DNA of 64,000 nucleotides, taken from the NCBI GenBank assembly GCA_037013685.1, contig CM072894.1:9302841-9366840 (forward strand). Reading direction: 5' to 3'. A model generated the notes under the pieces. It saw nothing but the letters and a program-made list of their open reading frames with translations. It had not been told where the DNA came from and did no database searches. Below are positions 40,342 through 53,400 of the stretch, piece after piece; position 1 is the first letter of the stretch; each line of letters begins with the position of its first letter. A program made the position numbers and the translations under genes. The DNA is from Acridotheres tristis (lineage: Eukaryota; Chordata; Aves; Passeriformes; Sturnidae).

Positions 40342-41418
40342 GAAACAGAGATGAAGGTACACATGCACACAAAATTTTGCATCATTTGTTTGCTGACATT
40401 TATTTTTCATCAGTGCAATCATTGCCATGGAGATGGACATAACAGTGGTCCCAAAAAGGATCGTGTACACGACCATAATGACTATCAGATCTCAAATGAA
40501 TCATACTTCCAGAATGGAGGAACAGAATCTATGCCCAGTAAATTTTCAACGTTGGAAGCAGAAAATGAACAAAAATACTACATTGAAAAGATTTTTGATC
40601 GCTATGGCGAAAACGGAAGATTATCTTTTTTTGGCCTGGAAAAACTGTTAATAAGCCTTGGTTTGGGAGAGGTAAAAGTAGTGATGATAAATCATGATGA
40701 TATTGGCCATGATCATGTTTCTCACTTGTATGCTTTGGAAGTACAGGAAGGAAAGCATTTTCATCCTCATAACCATGCTCACAGCCACTCAGATTCAGAG
40801 AACCAGACCACAGCTGGTATGTCTGCAAAGAGAAATCATAAATGTGACGCTGAGAGAGACACAGCGGTGCCCTCGGTGAAGGAGGACGGCAAACACGTTC
40901 ACAACCAAAGCCGCCGTCACCACCACCACCACCACCACTCGCGCCCGCACCGGCACGAGCACAACGGCACGCGCCACTCGCGCAACGACTCCGTCAGCCA
41001 CGGCGACCAGGCAGAGCAGAGCCACGAGCCTTCCACGGACACAAACACCACGCAGGAGCAGCCAGAACGGAAACAGCGGAAACAGAAGAAGAAGCAGAAG
41101 AAGATCAGCGAGACGTCGGGAGACGCCACGTGGGATTACGCCCCGGAGCACGATCCCGGTGATCAGTACGAGCACAATCGCGTTCACAAACACGACCACG
41201 TCCACGACGCCTCTCACTTGCACGTGCACCACCACGACCACGGCAGCGACCGCTCTGCCAGCCACGGCCACCAGGAGGGCGCTTTGGGCACTGCCGCCGG
41301 GCACCGCCACACCAGCAAGCGAGAGGCGTCGCACAAGCAGATCAGCGTGAGGAAACACGCCCTGCCCGCAGCACGGGGTCACAAGGATCACGGCGAAGAC
41401 GAGCACAAGCATGAAGAG
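40342..41418 (+). CDS. SLC39A10: SLC39A10 exon 2: start codon, signal peptide and His-rich ectodomain (residues 1-356)
   Basis: Acceptor ttcttgtag at 40341, nine bases of 5' UTR, ATG at 40351, donor GAG/gtgagt at 41418, phase 0. It encodes the signal peptide, a conserved helical segment near residues 70-115 ([11 protein letters not shown]... LEKLL), and a long low-complexity region rich in His, Asp, Glu, Arg and Lys, with many N-glycosylation sequons (NET/NDS/NGT type). From about 40860 to 41400 the codons are strikingly GC-ending and CpG-rich, while the first 500 bases are AT-rich like the flanks. The open frame on the opposite strand here only mirrors the His codons. Confidence 0.96.
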
Positions 41419-44400
41419 GTGAGTATGAAATGGAGAGCTGGTAAGTTGACTTTCAGTGCTGTCGTGTAATAATTGAAGGTGCATACTCACAAATAACAGA
41501 GAGGCGTGCTTGGGACCGTAGTGTAATACAGGGAAGCACAGTGACAGTACTAGAGGTCACTGCCACAGTTCTGAGCTTACTTGATGAATTGTCATTTCTG
41601 TGTGCCCAACACCCATCTTTTCTCAGAGACCTATTGTCATGCTTATTTATCCGTATGAAGTTGATCCATAAAGCTTTCTGAGATACCCTGCTTACAGGTG
41701 AGGTTTTTCCCTTCCCAATATTCCAGAATACTGCCACCACACACTGGACTTCTTTCTGAATCTGAGATCACTAACATTTTTGAAAACTGCACAGACACTC
41801 TTTTCTAAAATACCTTCAGCAAACTTCTGATATCTTTGTCCTAAGAGATAAAGAAGCAATTGCAGGTGTAGCTTCAGTAGCACAGTGCTCGGTGGAAGCT
41901 CTTCTGTTTTGTCCTTCAGCATCCATTATTTCTGCCAGCACCATAAATCCCTTCACTGTACAGTTAACTACAGATGCAGGACCTTGTAAAGTCATAATTT
42001 TAAACTAAAAGGATGGAGGGAATGCCGAGTTCAAGGCTTCAAACTGTATTGAAAAGTGGAACTCAAAACACAGAAAGTTGGTAGGTAAACAGAAGTGTTG
42101 AAAAACTTCTTTTAGATTTACATTTTTCCATTCTTCACCTGTTTCTCTTTGTTCACTGCTTGTACTGTGTAAAGAATATGGAAACTGCTTTTCATTGAGA
42201 TTTAACAAAAGTTATGTAGGTGTTTGGAGACTCGAGTTTGTGGTGCAGATATTTTCACTGTTTCTCTCGTGAACCACTTAGATCAGTTTAAGATATGTTT
42301 TAGCACTGGTGGAACATTTGGACCAAAGTTTCTGCCTTGTTTGTGTTCTCAAATAATATCGTGCATTTTCCATAAGTGAAAAGAGATGCTTTTATATTTA
42401 ATTTGTTTGTACAATTTGCTTGCAGTGCTTAAATGCTACACAGCTGCTACGGTACTATGGTCTGGAAGCCAGCTCCCTAATATCTCCTGAGCTCTTCGTG
42501 TACATGTGTCCTGCTCTGCTCTACCAGATTGACAGAAGGCTTTGTATTGTACATTATGATGAGCTGGAAGATTTTACAAGAAATAAAAATGCATCGATTG
42601 AGAATAAAGATAAAATAGGTGCATCAGGTAGGTATCTTTTTTTCCTAGTGGGACTGAGATGGTCCATATGTTTATCTTGAAGTTGGAAAGTGTTACTGTG
42701 GTACTAAATTTCTTAATAAATTTGACCTGGATGTATTAATCCAGGAACAGAGAACAACATTTTCATCACAGTTCATTCACTGGAAAATAAGATTTTAGGT
42801 GTTACTATTTTTATATTTTAGCAGTGGTACAAATCTGTAGAATTGGCAAGCAGAATTTTTGGTGAACTTAAAAAATGGCATAAGCAAGTACAAGAGCATT
42901 TAAATTGCCATTTCTGACACTTGCCTTTTCTGACTATTTCTCTCTAAGCACATGAGAAATGTTCCATCAAAATACTCTGTTGCCAGTTTAAATTCTTTGT
43001 ATCTTGAGTAAAACTGAGTAGACTTCTTATCACCATAGTTCTAAGTTAAAATATTTCTACTACTGTTAAAGCAGTTACTTTATGGGTAGAATCCATTGTT
43101 GTGATTCCATAACTGAATGTACTTTTCAAATATATGCTTGCTACTGCTGTCTTTCATAAATTATAAAGGAACTGTTGATATTTAGTTGCATAAAAATATT
43201 AAACATCTAAGAAATCTTGGATAAAATGTCTGTATTTTGAAAATAAAAGTATTGGTAATGTGAATATTGATTAGTACATAGGTGCATATTAGCATCATAA
43301 GAAATAAAGTTTGAAATAACTGCATTCTCATAGATGTTAATAACTGTTGGGAAGAATGCATTGCTGGTAATCTTTCTTAACAATTCCAGAGTCATTAAAA
43401 TAATTCACTTCTTATAGATAAATCTCCTCTAGTGACACATCTGCTGCCTTGTTAGCTGTTCAGAGATTGCTGTAAAGCAGATATAGTGAGTTTTGTACAA
43501 CAGCAAATTGCTTTGTGATGTGGTCTCAGTGCAGTTAAGAGCTGACCCCTGCCTTATTACTAAGAGCATTGCTAGAGTAGCTCTAAGCATTTTCTGCCAA
43601 TTAAAATGTTGAAACCCTATATAAAATTGTCATGTTGCACATGCTTTGAACCAGTTTAATTAGAAAGCTTCTACAGATGAGTGCTTTTTAAAAGATTGCA
43701 TTTTATTTCTCTGTAATGAGAAAGGGAGTTCATTAATAACTCAGCTTGAAGACCTTTAATGTTTTAAGAGACTTAATTTGCAAAACTAGTGAAGCTTATT
43801 GTGAACGTTTAACATGTTTTATGGCATCTGATACCTTGAGTATAAATGACACCTTTCCCAGTTAGTTGTAAAAATTTGGGTTCTAACTCATTGATTTGGC
43901 TCTCAATCAGTAACCTGCAGAACAGATCAGCTTGATTAGATAATGATAAATCATTCTTCATAACAATTTCCTGTTTTCTCTTGTATTAATTACAGCAAGA
44001 TTTCATTTGATATAATTGTTCCTTCTTATGTAAGGAAGTGCATAAAAAAAATAAAATCCTAATTGGAATACAGGGATTGTGGGAGGTGTAGGGCAGATGT
44101 CAGTCATAGAGTAACTTAACCTATGGGTTGTAGGATTGTACTGAAATGAAAACGTGTGCCCACCTGAGCTGATATAAACATTTTTAGATAGAAGTATTCA
44201 CCAAAGTTAGGAGGATGCAGTCACTTTTAAACATGAGCTTTCTGTAAGTTTACCTTAGTTTTAGTTAAAGCTTTCAAACAATCTTAACAGGCCAGTGCTG
44301 CTTCTGTTCATTGATACCCACCTGTGAGGTTTCCATTACTTCTGCTACTGTGGTTTTCTAAGGCAAAATAATTTAACTAATTGATGGCAAACAACTTACG

Positions 44401-47400
44401 AAGCCATGCTGGGTTTTCTTCCTGTAATTTACAGACAGTTCTGTGACATCTTCTAATGGAGGATTTTCAAGGGTTTATCCATAGAACTGAGCTGTCACAG
44501 TGTACCTGTGTAAGAGGGGGCATTGTCACCACTGAGGCCCCTAAACAACTGAAAAGGAAAGGCACACCCTGCTATGAATGAAGCCAATAGAAGTCGCACA
44601 AGTGAACAGGGAGTGCTTTGTTTAAAGATGGAGATAGCTTAGAGCTGCTGATTAAAAGTGTCTCAGATCAGATACAAGTTGTAATTCTGCTTGTGCAGAT
44701 GCCAGTGCTCCCTGGAGTTCAATCTGAGAGGGGTACAAATTCCATACTCTAATCCCATGTGCCTTATCTTAATCACGATGCCGTGTTTAGGTCCTGTATC
44801 ATCCATAGGAGTATTCCAGCCCCTCAGAGGTGTATCTGCCAAGCCTGCTGTGATAGATGAAACTTTAAGCCTTTCCATTTTTCTCCATGTAAGGCTGTTG
44901 ATCATCTGAGCTGGCACTTAACACCCGAGTGTGTCCAGCTTGGGGGCAGTGTCATTTTTATCTGGGCTGCTTGTGCATGGTGCTTGATTGAGCATTGAGG
45001 GACAGCTCCATGTATGCTGGGTTTTCAGCAGAGCCTGTCAGGCCAGGGTACATGGCTGAAATGTTCTGGGAATCAGTCAAGGATGTGGCAGTATTTTGGT
45101 CATTGGGGTCCTTCCTCAACTTTAGAACTACTTTTGTATTCCTGTTTTCCAACCTGTTTTTCAGTTCCTCATCTGACTGCAGACTTTGCCTTACCAGTTC
45201 TCTTTTTCTCTGGTCTCAGTACTCATGTTTGTCAGTGCACACCTCATACTGTCCAAAGCTTTTTCCAGTCATTTCCTCCCAGTGGATGTGGTCTTGTACC
45301 TCTTGCATTTCAGCTGGATTGTTTCCTTTTGTGCAGTGTTGGGAAATGACAGCCACAGACTCTGTAAGAGTGAATACCCCAAAATAAAATTTAAAGCAGC
45401 AGATATTGTGAGCTTTGGTGTTGAACCAGACGGAGCCGGCAGCAGCCACACTTCTGTTGGCAAAGTCGTGTCAAATCTGCTCCATAGTGGGTTTGGTGCA
45501 CATAGAATTCTTGTGGTGTTTCACCCTGATGCTGGCACTGTTCCTCTTTTCTTCTCCTCTCACCCATACCCTGCCCCATTTTCCAGGATGTTGTCCCCTA
45601 CTTCTGGACCCTCACAGATTCAAGGAAAGTCAGTGCTCTGAAATGTGGAAATGTCAGTGATTTTGAATCAGGAGTTGTAACTTACATTAAAGTTGGCAAG
45701 TTGTGTAGACTTCTTGATTAAAAGTGGAGCTAGGAAAAACCCTGTGGAAGAAAATCAGCGCCTTTGTGCTAAAATTTAAAGAAAGTATTTTATTAAAGTG
45801 AGATGCTGACTGCAAGAGCCATGTCTCCTTGTTGATCTGTTTCTTCTGTAATTCTTTCTTTCCAATGTCATGTAGGAATTCTCACATCTTCCCTAATTAA
45901 TTATGTTGGGTGTTCCATTATCACTTCTCCTAATAGCAACGGTAGAGATTCTCAGAAAAAAAAATGCTGCTATTTGGTGGTAGCAAGTTGCTTTCAGCTT
46001 TTCAATCTCTTACTGCAGCAATCAATTTTAGAGTTCCTCTGCTGAAGGTTGAGTCTTCTCATAATAAGCCTATGTTTCAAAGCACCAGGTGAAATAAATG
46101 GTGCCAAACTAAACATGTGACTCCAAATGGGGAGAAATACAGAATCCAGAGACATTTTGCATCAGAACTATATTAAAAACAACCGTTACGTACACATTAG
46201 TGCTTGCAGAGTAGTAAGTTAAGTAGCAGAGATGGTTATGTTCCAGTATGAAACCTTTTGCTTTTTGTTTCATTAAGGGCTACAAAGCTAAGCCTGGAAC
46301 TAACAATCAGGAAGAATTGCTGGGCTCTTTTTTAGCTAATTGTCCTCTGATATCTCACGATATGATACTGTGCATTGAATAGGCCAGTGTATTTTTGATT
46401 TGCTGTGGACTTCAGTACTGCCTTTCTATTTTTCAGCACCTTTTGAATGAACAATCACAGAACTTAGGTTAAAGAAAAGTTTCCTTTTTAAGAGATAGTT
46501 GAAAGTCATTAATCAGCCTTAAAAGTTTTCTAGGTGTTGTTCTGATAACCTTTCTGTGTTCATTTCTTCCCACAGCCTGGTTTTGTGGTATCATCTCTAT
46601 CACCGTCATTAGCCTGCTTTCCTTGCTAGGTGTGATCTTGGTTCCCATCATTAACCAATGGTGCTTCAAATTTCTTCTAACTTTCTTGGTAGCTCTGGCT
46701 GTAGGAACAATGAGTGGAGATGCACTGCTCCATCTCTTGCCACATGTAAGTATGGTCTCCTTACCTTTTATTCTTAATTGTAAATGAGTCTAGAATTTTT
46801 GAGTAATTGTTTGAATGTGTCAATAAAGAAATGTTCACTGATGCACCTGTAGATTGACTTGACTGTGAGGGACACCAACACTGTTGGAGACTTTCTGCTG
46901 ACAGAAAGGAAGGAAATGTGTTTCTCTAAATAAAGGTGGGGAAAAATAGTTGTGTATTCCTTGTTGAACTGATGTCACACTAATGTAAAACACTCATGAG
47001 CCCAATAAGAGTATTTTAAAATTAGCAGTATTGCTATCTCTTGTTTACTGATAGTTGTGTATCAGTACCACCTAAAAGTATTTCCTGGGGATTAACCTGC
47101 TTGGTTACTAGATTTGAGGGAAAAAGTAACCTCTAATGTACTGAATCAAGCTATTGGCCAAGGAAGGTAAGCAGCTTTTACTTTATGATGGTGTACTTCT
47201 TAAAAATGGAAATGTTTTCTAAAATTTTGTTACCTCAGTTGCTTAGGACAAAGATTAAAGATTAATATTTACATGTTTTCTTTGTGTTATTCTAATACAC
47301 ATTTTTGGTCATGGCGTTAGGATTTTTTTAAGTTCATATTTCAGATCCAAATTTAAATTGTAGTTGACTGTAATAGTTAAAAATGTCATAAGGCTTGGTT

Positions 47401-50400
47401 GCTAATGAGAGTGTAAGAATGGTAATTCCTTGTGATATTTCTGAGTGTTAGTCTCATCTATCTTCAGCATCGTGAGAGAAAAGCTGAAGCTACATTATCT
47501 ACCCCCACAAAAAAAAAAAATTCACATTGATTAGGATAATGAATAGTCTATTGAAAAACTTACGTGGCAAAACGTGTTAGTGAGAAGAAAAACCAAAAAA
47601 AGCGTGGGGAGGTTTCTGTTGTTTTTCTGGCCCGGTGCCATTTCAGTGTCCCGTTGTCTCTCCCACCAGTCCCACGGAGGCCACAACCACAGCCACCACC
47701 ATGGCCAAGGCCACGTGCACGAGCACAGGCGCTCGCACCGGCACGGCCACGGCCACGCGCACGCCGAGGGCTTCCTGGAGGAGAACGATCCCGTGCTCAA
47801 AGGGCTCTTGGCACTTGGGGGCATTTATGTTCTCTTCATCATTGAGCACTGTATAAGAATGTACAAACATTACAACAAACAAAAGGTAGGAACTGAAATT
47901 GTTCGCTGGTTATAAATGCGTTACCTAAAGCCACCTTGTGAGCACTGTGTTTGCTCTGAGGACAAGGGCTGCTGCTGCTGCTGCTGCTCTGTATTCTGTG
48001 ATGTTATGTGAGGGATCCATTTCCTAAAGAAGTTGCTTTTCTCAACAAAACTTGGGACAACAGTGTAGAAATCTGATGGAGGAAGCTGCAGCTTTCTGGC
48101 TGCTACATTTGGAGGCAGATCTAAGTAAAAAAGTTTGCAGCTCTTCCTCTAAAGCTCCCTGGGTCTTTTTTTTTTTTTTTTGCAAAAACATGAGAAAGCA
48201 TTATGTAAGAAAGATCTGGCTAATTGTCAGACAATTGACATGAAATTTAGCAGTATGCTCTTACCTTTGTTACACTGGCATCCTTAGGTATCCAGGTTTT
48301 CTACATAAGAAGAATGCTACAATTTTCAGACCTCCTGCTTTCTATAAATTGCCAGTCAAATTTTAACTTGTTTCTCAGAAAATTATTGTATTTTTAGTGC
48401 TGGGGGCATTCTGTATTTATGATATCAAAGGAGAGCAAGTACCCTGGGGAGTGTGAGTGTGCATGGAAATTCAGTTTTAGCCTTTGCCTTTATCATTCAA
48501 CTCTGAGGAGAAAACTACCTTGGTGAAACTCCAGCTTGCTTCTCCCAAAATGACTGTGAAAAATTTTCAGCTTCTCTGTTTTTATATCAGATTTGCTGTC
48601 TGAGCTGGACAGGCAGCAAAAGATTTTCTCTGTTGGAGGAGGCATTTCTTAGATTTTCTGATAAAAGGATGAAAACTGTTACATTGACCATATCTTCTTT
48701 GAGATTAATTAAACAACTAAATCCCCTAGGCTGCTTTGGCAAATCCTTGGGATCTGCTGCATGGGCTGCAGATAGAGAAAAGCTTGCTGCTTTCTTAAAG
48801 GGGAAAAAAATACAAGGAAGTTATAGGAATATAAAAGAAAAAAATAAAGTTGAACAAATTAGAGCAGCTGTTCTTGCTGCATGTTTGCTTTCTTGAACAA
48901 ATCTAATAGCTGTGTGTAAGTATTTCTGGGCTGTGAGAGCAATCCTTGTCAGAATATCCCCTCTTACTAAAGTGAAACATATCTCTGGTGTGTGTTTGGG
49001 AGTGAGATTCCATGGTAAGTAGCTAAGAACTCTTCACTGGGATAGGAATTGTTGCTGAGCCTTATAAAGATCAATATTCTGAAGTAACATATTTCTGTCA
49101 TACAAGGTAAGACAGAATAGCTTGATCTATTTAGAGGAGATTTTTGGACAGCATTTCAGTTCCTGTTGTTTCCATCAATGTCTTTTTACAGACCAGACAT
49201 TACCTGTTTTCTGTTGCAGAGTAAGCAGAAGTGGTGCAAAAAAAACCAGACTGAAGAATCACCAATTGGAAGGAAACTTTCTGATCACAAATTAAATAAC
49301 AGGCCAGATGCTGACTGGCTTCAGCTGAAACCCCTTGCAGGTAGGCAGTTACTGTCAGAATTCTCTGACTGGGAGATCCAAAGTAGGAGCAGGTTACTGG
49401 GGCATGGTGTGTAGCATGTAACCTCTTGTACAGTTTTGCTGCTATTATGCAAATCATTGTTAATAAGACTTAATAGTCTTTTCCATATTAAAACTTCTTT
49501 TTTATTTTGTTTTCCTTAGATCTGAGAGCACTCTGAACATTTCCTAATATGCCATAGAGATGGTTCTCAGACTTCTAAAGCAGTTGTGTTTTGGGTGGCT
49601 GTGGGTGTTTGTTTTTTTGTTTGTTTGTTTGTTTGTTTTCAGGGTGTGTTTTGGTTAAGCTGTGCCTGACTGGCTCAGCCCTGGCAAAAACTCACACCCA
49701 CACAATGAATGGGGATATCTATTCCACTTTGTAGATTGCAGCATCTGACCAGTTACAGATAAACAAAGTCTGTTTCTTTCCATAAATACAACTGAGTATC
49801 CTGAATATTCAAGTATCCAAAACAACTTTTGCACACTGTTCTTTCATGACAGGGTGTGTGAATGCTCATGCTGTGTGTACCCAGAAGAAATGCTCTATCT
49901 CTCTTCTCACAGGGGGAGAGAAGGGTAAAGGCTTTGCTCTTTGCTTCATAACGTTACTGTTCTGTTGCCAGCATGGCTGCAGAATTAATTTATTGATGAA
50001 GAACTTACACAAATTTGTATTTGTACAAATTAGGTTTATTTAATTTGATTGGTTTGTAGAAGGGAGAGTTAGGAGTGCAGCCTTCTTCACTCAATTTCAG
50101 AAGAGATTTGGGGCAGTGACACAGAACATGGAAAGCCCTTCAGCAGTGCAGGGGTTGGAACATACATTTGAATGTCTGCATGACAGTGGAGGCTGAGCTG
50201 TGACCTGTATGGGCATGTGCAGGTAGAGCCAGGTAAGGGTTTCCTGAGCCATTCAGATCCCATCTACAGCTCTAAGACATTATCATCATTCTGGCAACTC
50301 TCCTTTGCCAGTGTTGAACCATAAACTTTGTTAGTACAAAATTAAAGGCACGAGGGTAGGCTGGGCTGAAACTGGCTTTGAGTGCTGTGGATGCAGTGCT

Positions 50401-53400
50401 GCTGCCTTGTAGTGGAGACTTATATATTGTACATGCAAATTTATGAAAAAATGTCTCAAAGACAGACTTAGTTTTTGGATTTAATGCTGACAACAAAGTT
50501 ACTAGACTGGGATGTGTTAAAATACTTGTTTTGCTTTCCTAGAGCAGTTAACCCTTAGTTCAGGGGTGCAGTGGTTGCTGATTAAACAGGAATTAACTCT
50601 GTGTCTCTCCCAACTGGTTCCATGCAGGAGCAGACGACTCGGTTTTGTCTGAAGATCGACTGAATGAAACTGAACTCACTGACTTGGATGGGCAGCTGGA
50701 GCCCCCTGCCAAAAACTACCTGTCTGTGGAAGAGGACAACAACCTGCACCACTCTCACAACGACGTCTCCCACGCCGCCCAAGAGCACGAGCTGCACGAT
50801 TCCGAGTATGACAGCCATGGCGAAGATAAAATGATAGCTAGAAAACACAGTCACCACTGGCATCACAAACATTCCCATCATTCCCATGGCCACTGTCATT
50901 CTGGAAAAGACCTGAAAGATACTGGGATAGCTAATATTGCTTGGATGGTAATTATGGGAGATGGCATTCACAACTTTAGTGATGGCTTAGCAATCGGTAA
51001 GCAAAAGCACTGAGTATTTCTCAACAGTTTCTCCTTACCTTTAGTAACTCTGCTAATATTTGACTTATCAGTGATCACAGGTAAGGCTTCCAGTTAGCAC
51101 CTGTGGTTACTGCCATTGTTCAGTCTCCTGCAGAGCAGAAATTAAAAGGCTGTCAAATGTAATAGTTTACCTTTTGTTAATATTCTGTGCTATTGACACA
51201 AAAATTATTGTATCAGTAGCAGTGACAGTCGCAATCTCTGCCAAGGAGAGATTGGTGCAGACAAACCTCGGGATTTATGGAGCACAGTAACCCACGTCTC
51301 TTGTTTTGGTCTCAGTTGCCTTAGAATTATAAATAAATGCCTTTCAGTCTTATTTAGAATGATATTTATTAACAACAATAGTAATATTACTAATGTTAAT
51401 ACACAGAATTACACAATACTTGCAAATAAAAAAACACTGTGAATCAGGTTAAAGGAATAATACTTTTAAAGTATTACTTAGGATAATTCAATTTGTGTTT
51501 AAGCAAAATATTATTTTGGCATATGGTCAGTATATTTATTTCCAGCCAAGTGCAGAAGAAATTGAAGTACCAAACCAAGATTTTATTACATTTACTAAAT
51601 CAGCTTGGAGTCACACAGTGCTTTAAATGCAATTTGAATTATAAAGTGTACTAATTTGGATATACAAGTCAGTGTGATGGTGAGAGGGCTGAAGTGCACA
51701 CTTGATTTTTTTACTGAGGTAGCTGCTTAAGAGTGTGCAGGGTTCTGACCTAATGGCAGAAGGGACACACCAATTCTGCCATTTGTCAGCGTCTCTAGTT
51801 AACAACGGAATCTACTACAGTTTCTCCACTTTCTTCTGACAACTTCTAAAGAAACTAAACTCCTTAAAAATTAACCTGTTGCTTCTCTTGCACATTAAAC
51901 AGGTAAGACATTTAAACAATGGCTTCTAAGGCCAAAAACAATTACCACGCCTTCTGTTGAGAACTTCACAGTATTGAAACTCCATTTCTAAATATTCCTG
52001 GGTCAAGCCTAAACAGCTGAATCTGTGGTAAAATGTAGATTTTAGAAAAGCATGCTCATCTTTTTAATATATCAAGCTATGAGGAATCCAGAGGAAAGTT
52101 AAATTTCCCCTCTGTCTTCAGATTGTGTCTTCTCTTTCTGCTTTTTGCTGCCTGTTTTCACTGCTCACTGCAGGCTCTTTTTGTGCTTTTCTCTGCTACA
52201 GTACAGAAATTTAATACCAGTTTTCTCATCTCAGAATTATTTAAGGTACGAACTTAAAGTTGATTGAATCTAATTAGCTTATCCAAAAGTACTGAAATAT
52301 ATTTATGGCAATGTTTTTATCCTTATTATTTTCCAGGTCTGGCTTACTAATATTGCTGATATGTAGTCTAAAATAAGTAGAAAGGAGCTAGAGAGGTTAT
52401 GGGTTAAATATTAGTTTGGATTTCAGAGCTGGAAAGGAGAGAGCCAGACTCTTGCTCATGTGCATTCCTAACTGCCCTCATGTACTTGAGAGTTCCTAAG
52501 AGTGTAAAAGTGGTGCTATTTATTAGCTTATTGCATTTCTGTCTCATTTTTGGCCGGTTGTGTTCTCTCCAGGGTTTGTCTTTCAGATAAATGAGTAATA
52601 AAGCCTGCAGTGGTAATGCACATCCAGGGTGCTTCCAGTATTTCCCATTTATGTACAGAAAGGACACGGTTATACTTAAAAATATAAGTGTGCATTGTAA
52701 GAGAAGGGTGTCAGCTCTAAAAAGTGGATTGATTTTCTGACCTGAAAATAGTGAAATATAATTTTAATTTTTTTTTTTTTTTTTTTTTTTTAGGAGCAGC
52801 TTTTAGTGCTGGACTGACAGGGGGAATTAGTACGTCTATAGCAGTATTTTGTCACGAGCTTCCCCATGAATTAGGTAATTAAGTGTAGAAACTCTGTGCT
52901 CCATCTGTACAAAATCCTTATCCAAAAGCTGTTGTGATACTGTGATAAGCACAATGCAGTGCAGAAGCTGCAGAGGTACCAGAACTTCAGAGGGTGAGGG
53001 AGAAATATTGCTTCAGAATGGGTACTGCTACAGGATTATATTGATAGTGTCTAGTTACAGAACTTCTGTGAAGCTTTTTGAGCATGGTTTAAAAATGTTC
53101 TTAGGAGTGTACATTTTACATAGCTCTGCTTTTTATAGAGTTTCACACTACTCTGTGTGGCATTTTCTTACACAGTGTTAAGTCACATAAGTAAACACAG
53201 GTTTATGTAAGTGAAATTCCATGTGGGGATCTTCAGAAGAGGCTTTGTTCCAAATGTGGCCAAGTTCAGCTGGTGTGGCCATTTAGGGTAAAGCCTGTAG
53301 GCATTGTTGTCACTGCCATTGATTCTTACCCCCTAATTGAAGCATTTCTCCTGGAGGTAGCTAACCATGATGAAACCCGTTGTTTTCACATTGCATGCAA

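Noticed and set aside
40795..41490. 231-codon minus-strand frame opposite exon 2
   Set aside because: It is the antisense shadow of the ZIP10 His-rich region (CAC/CAT codons read as GTG/ATG), giving a Val-rich nonsense protein.
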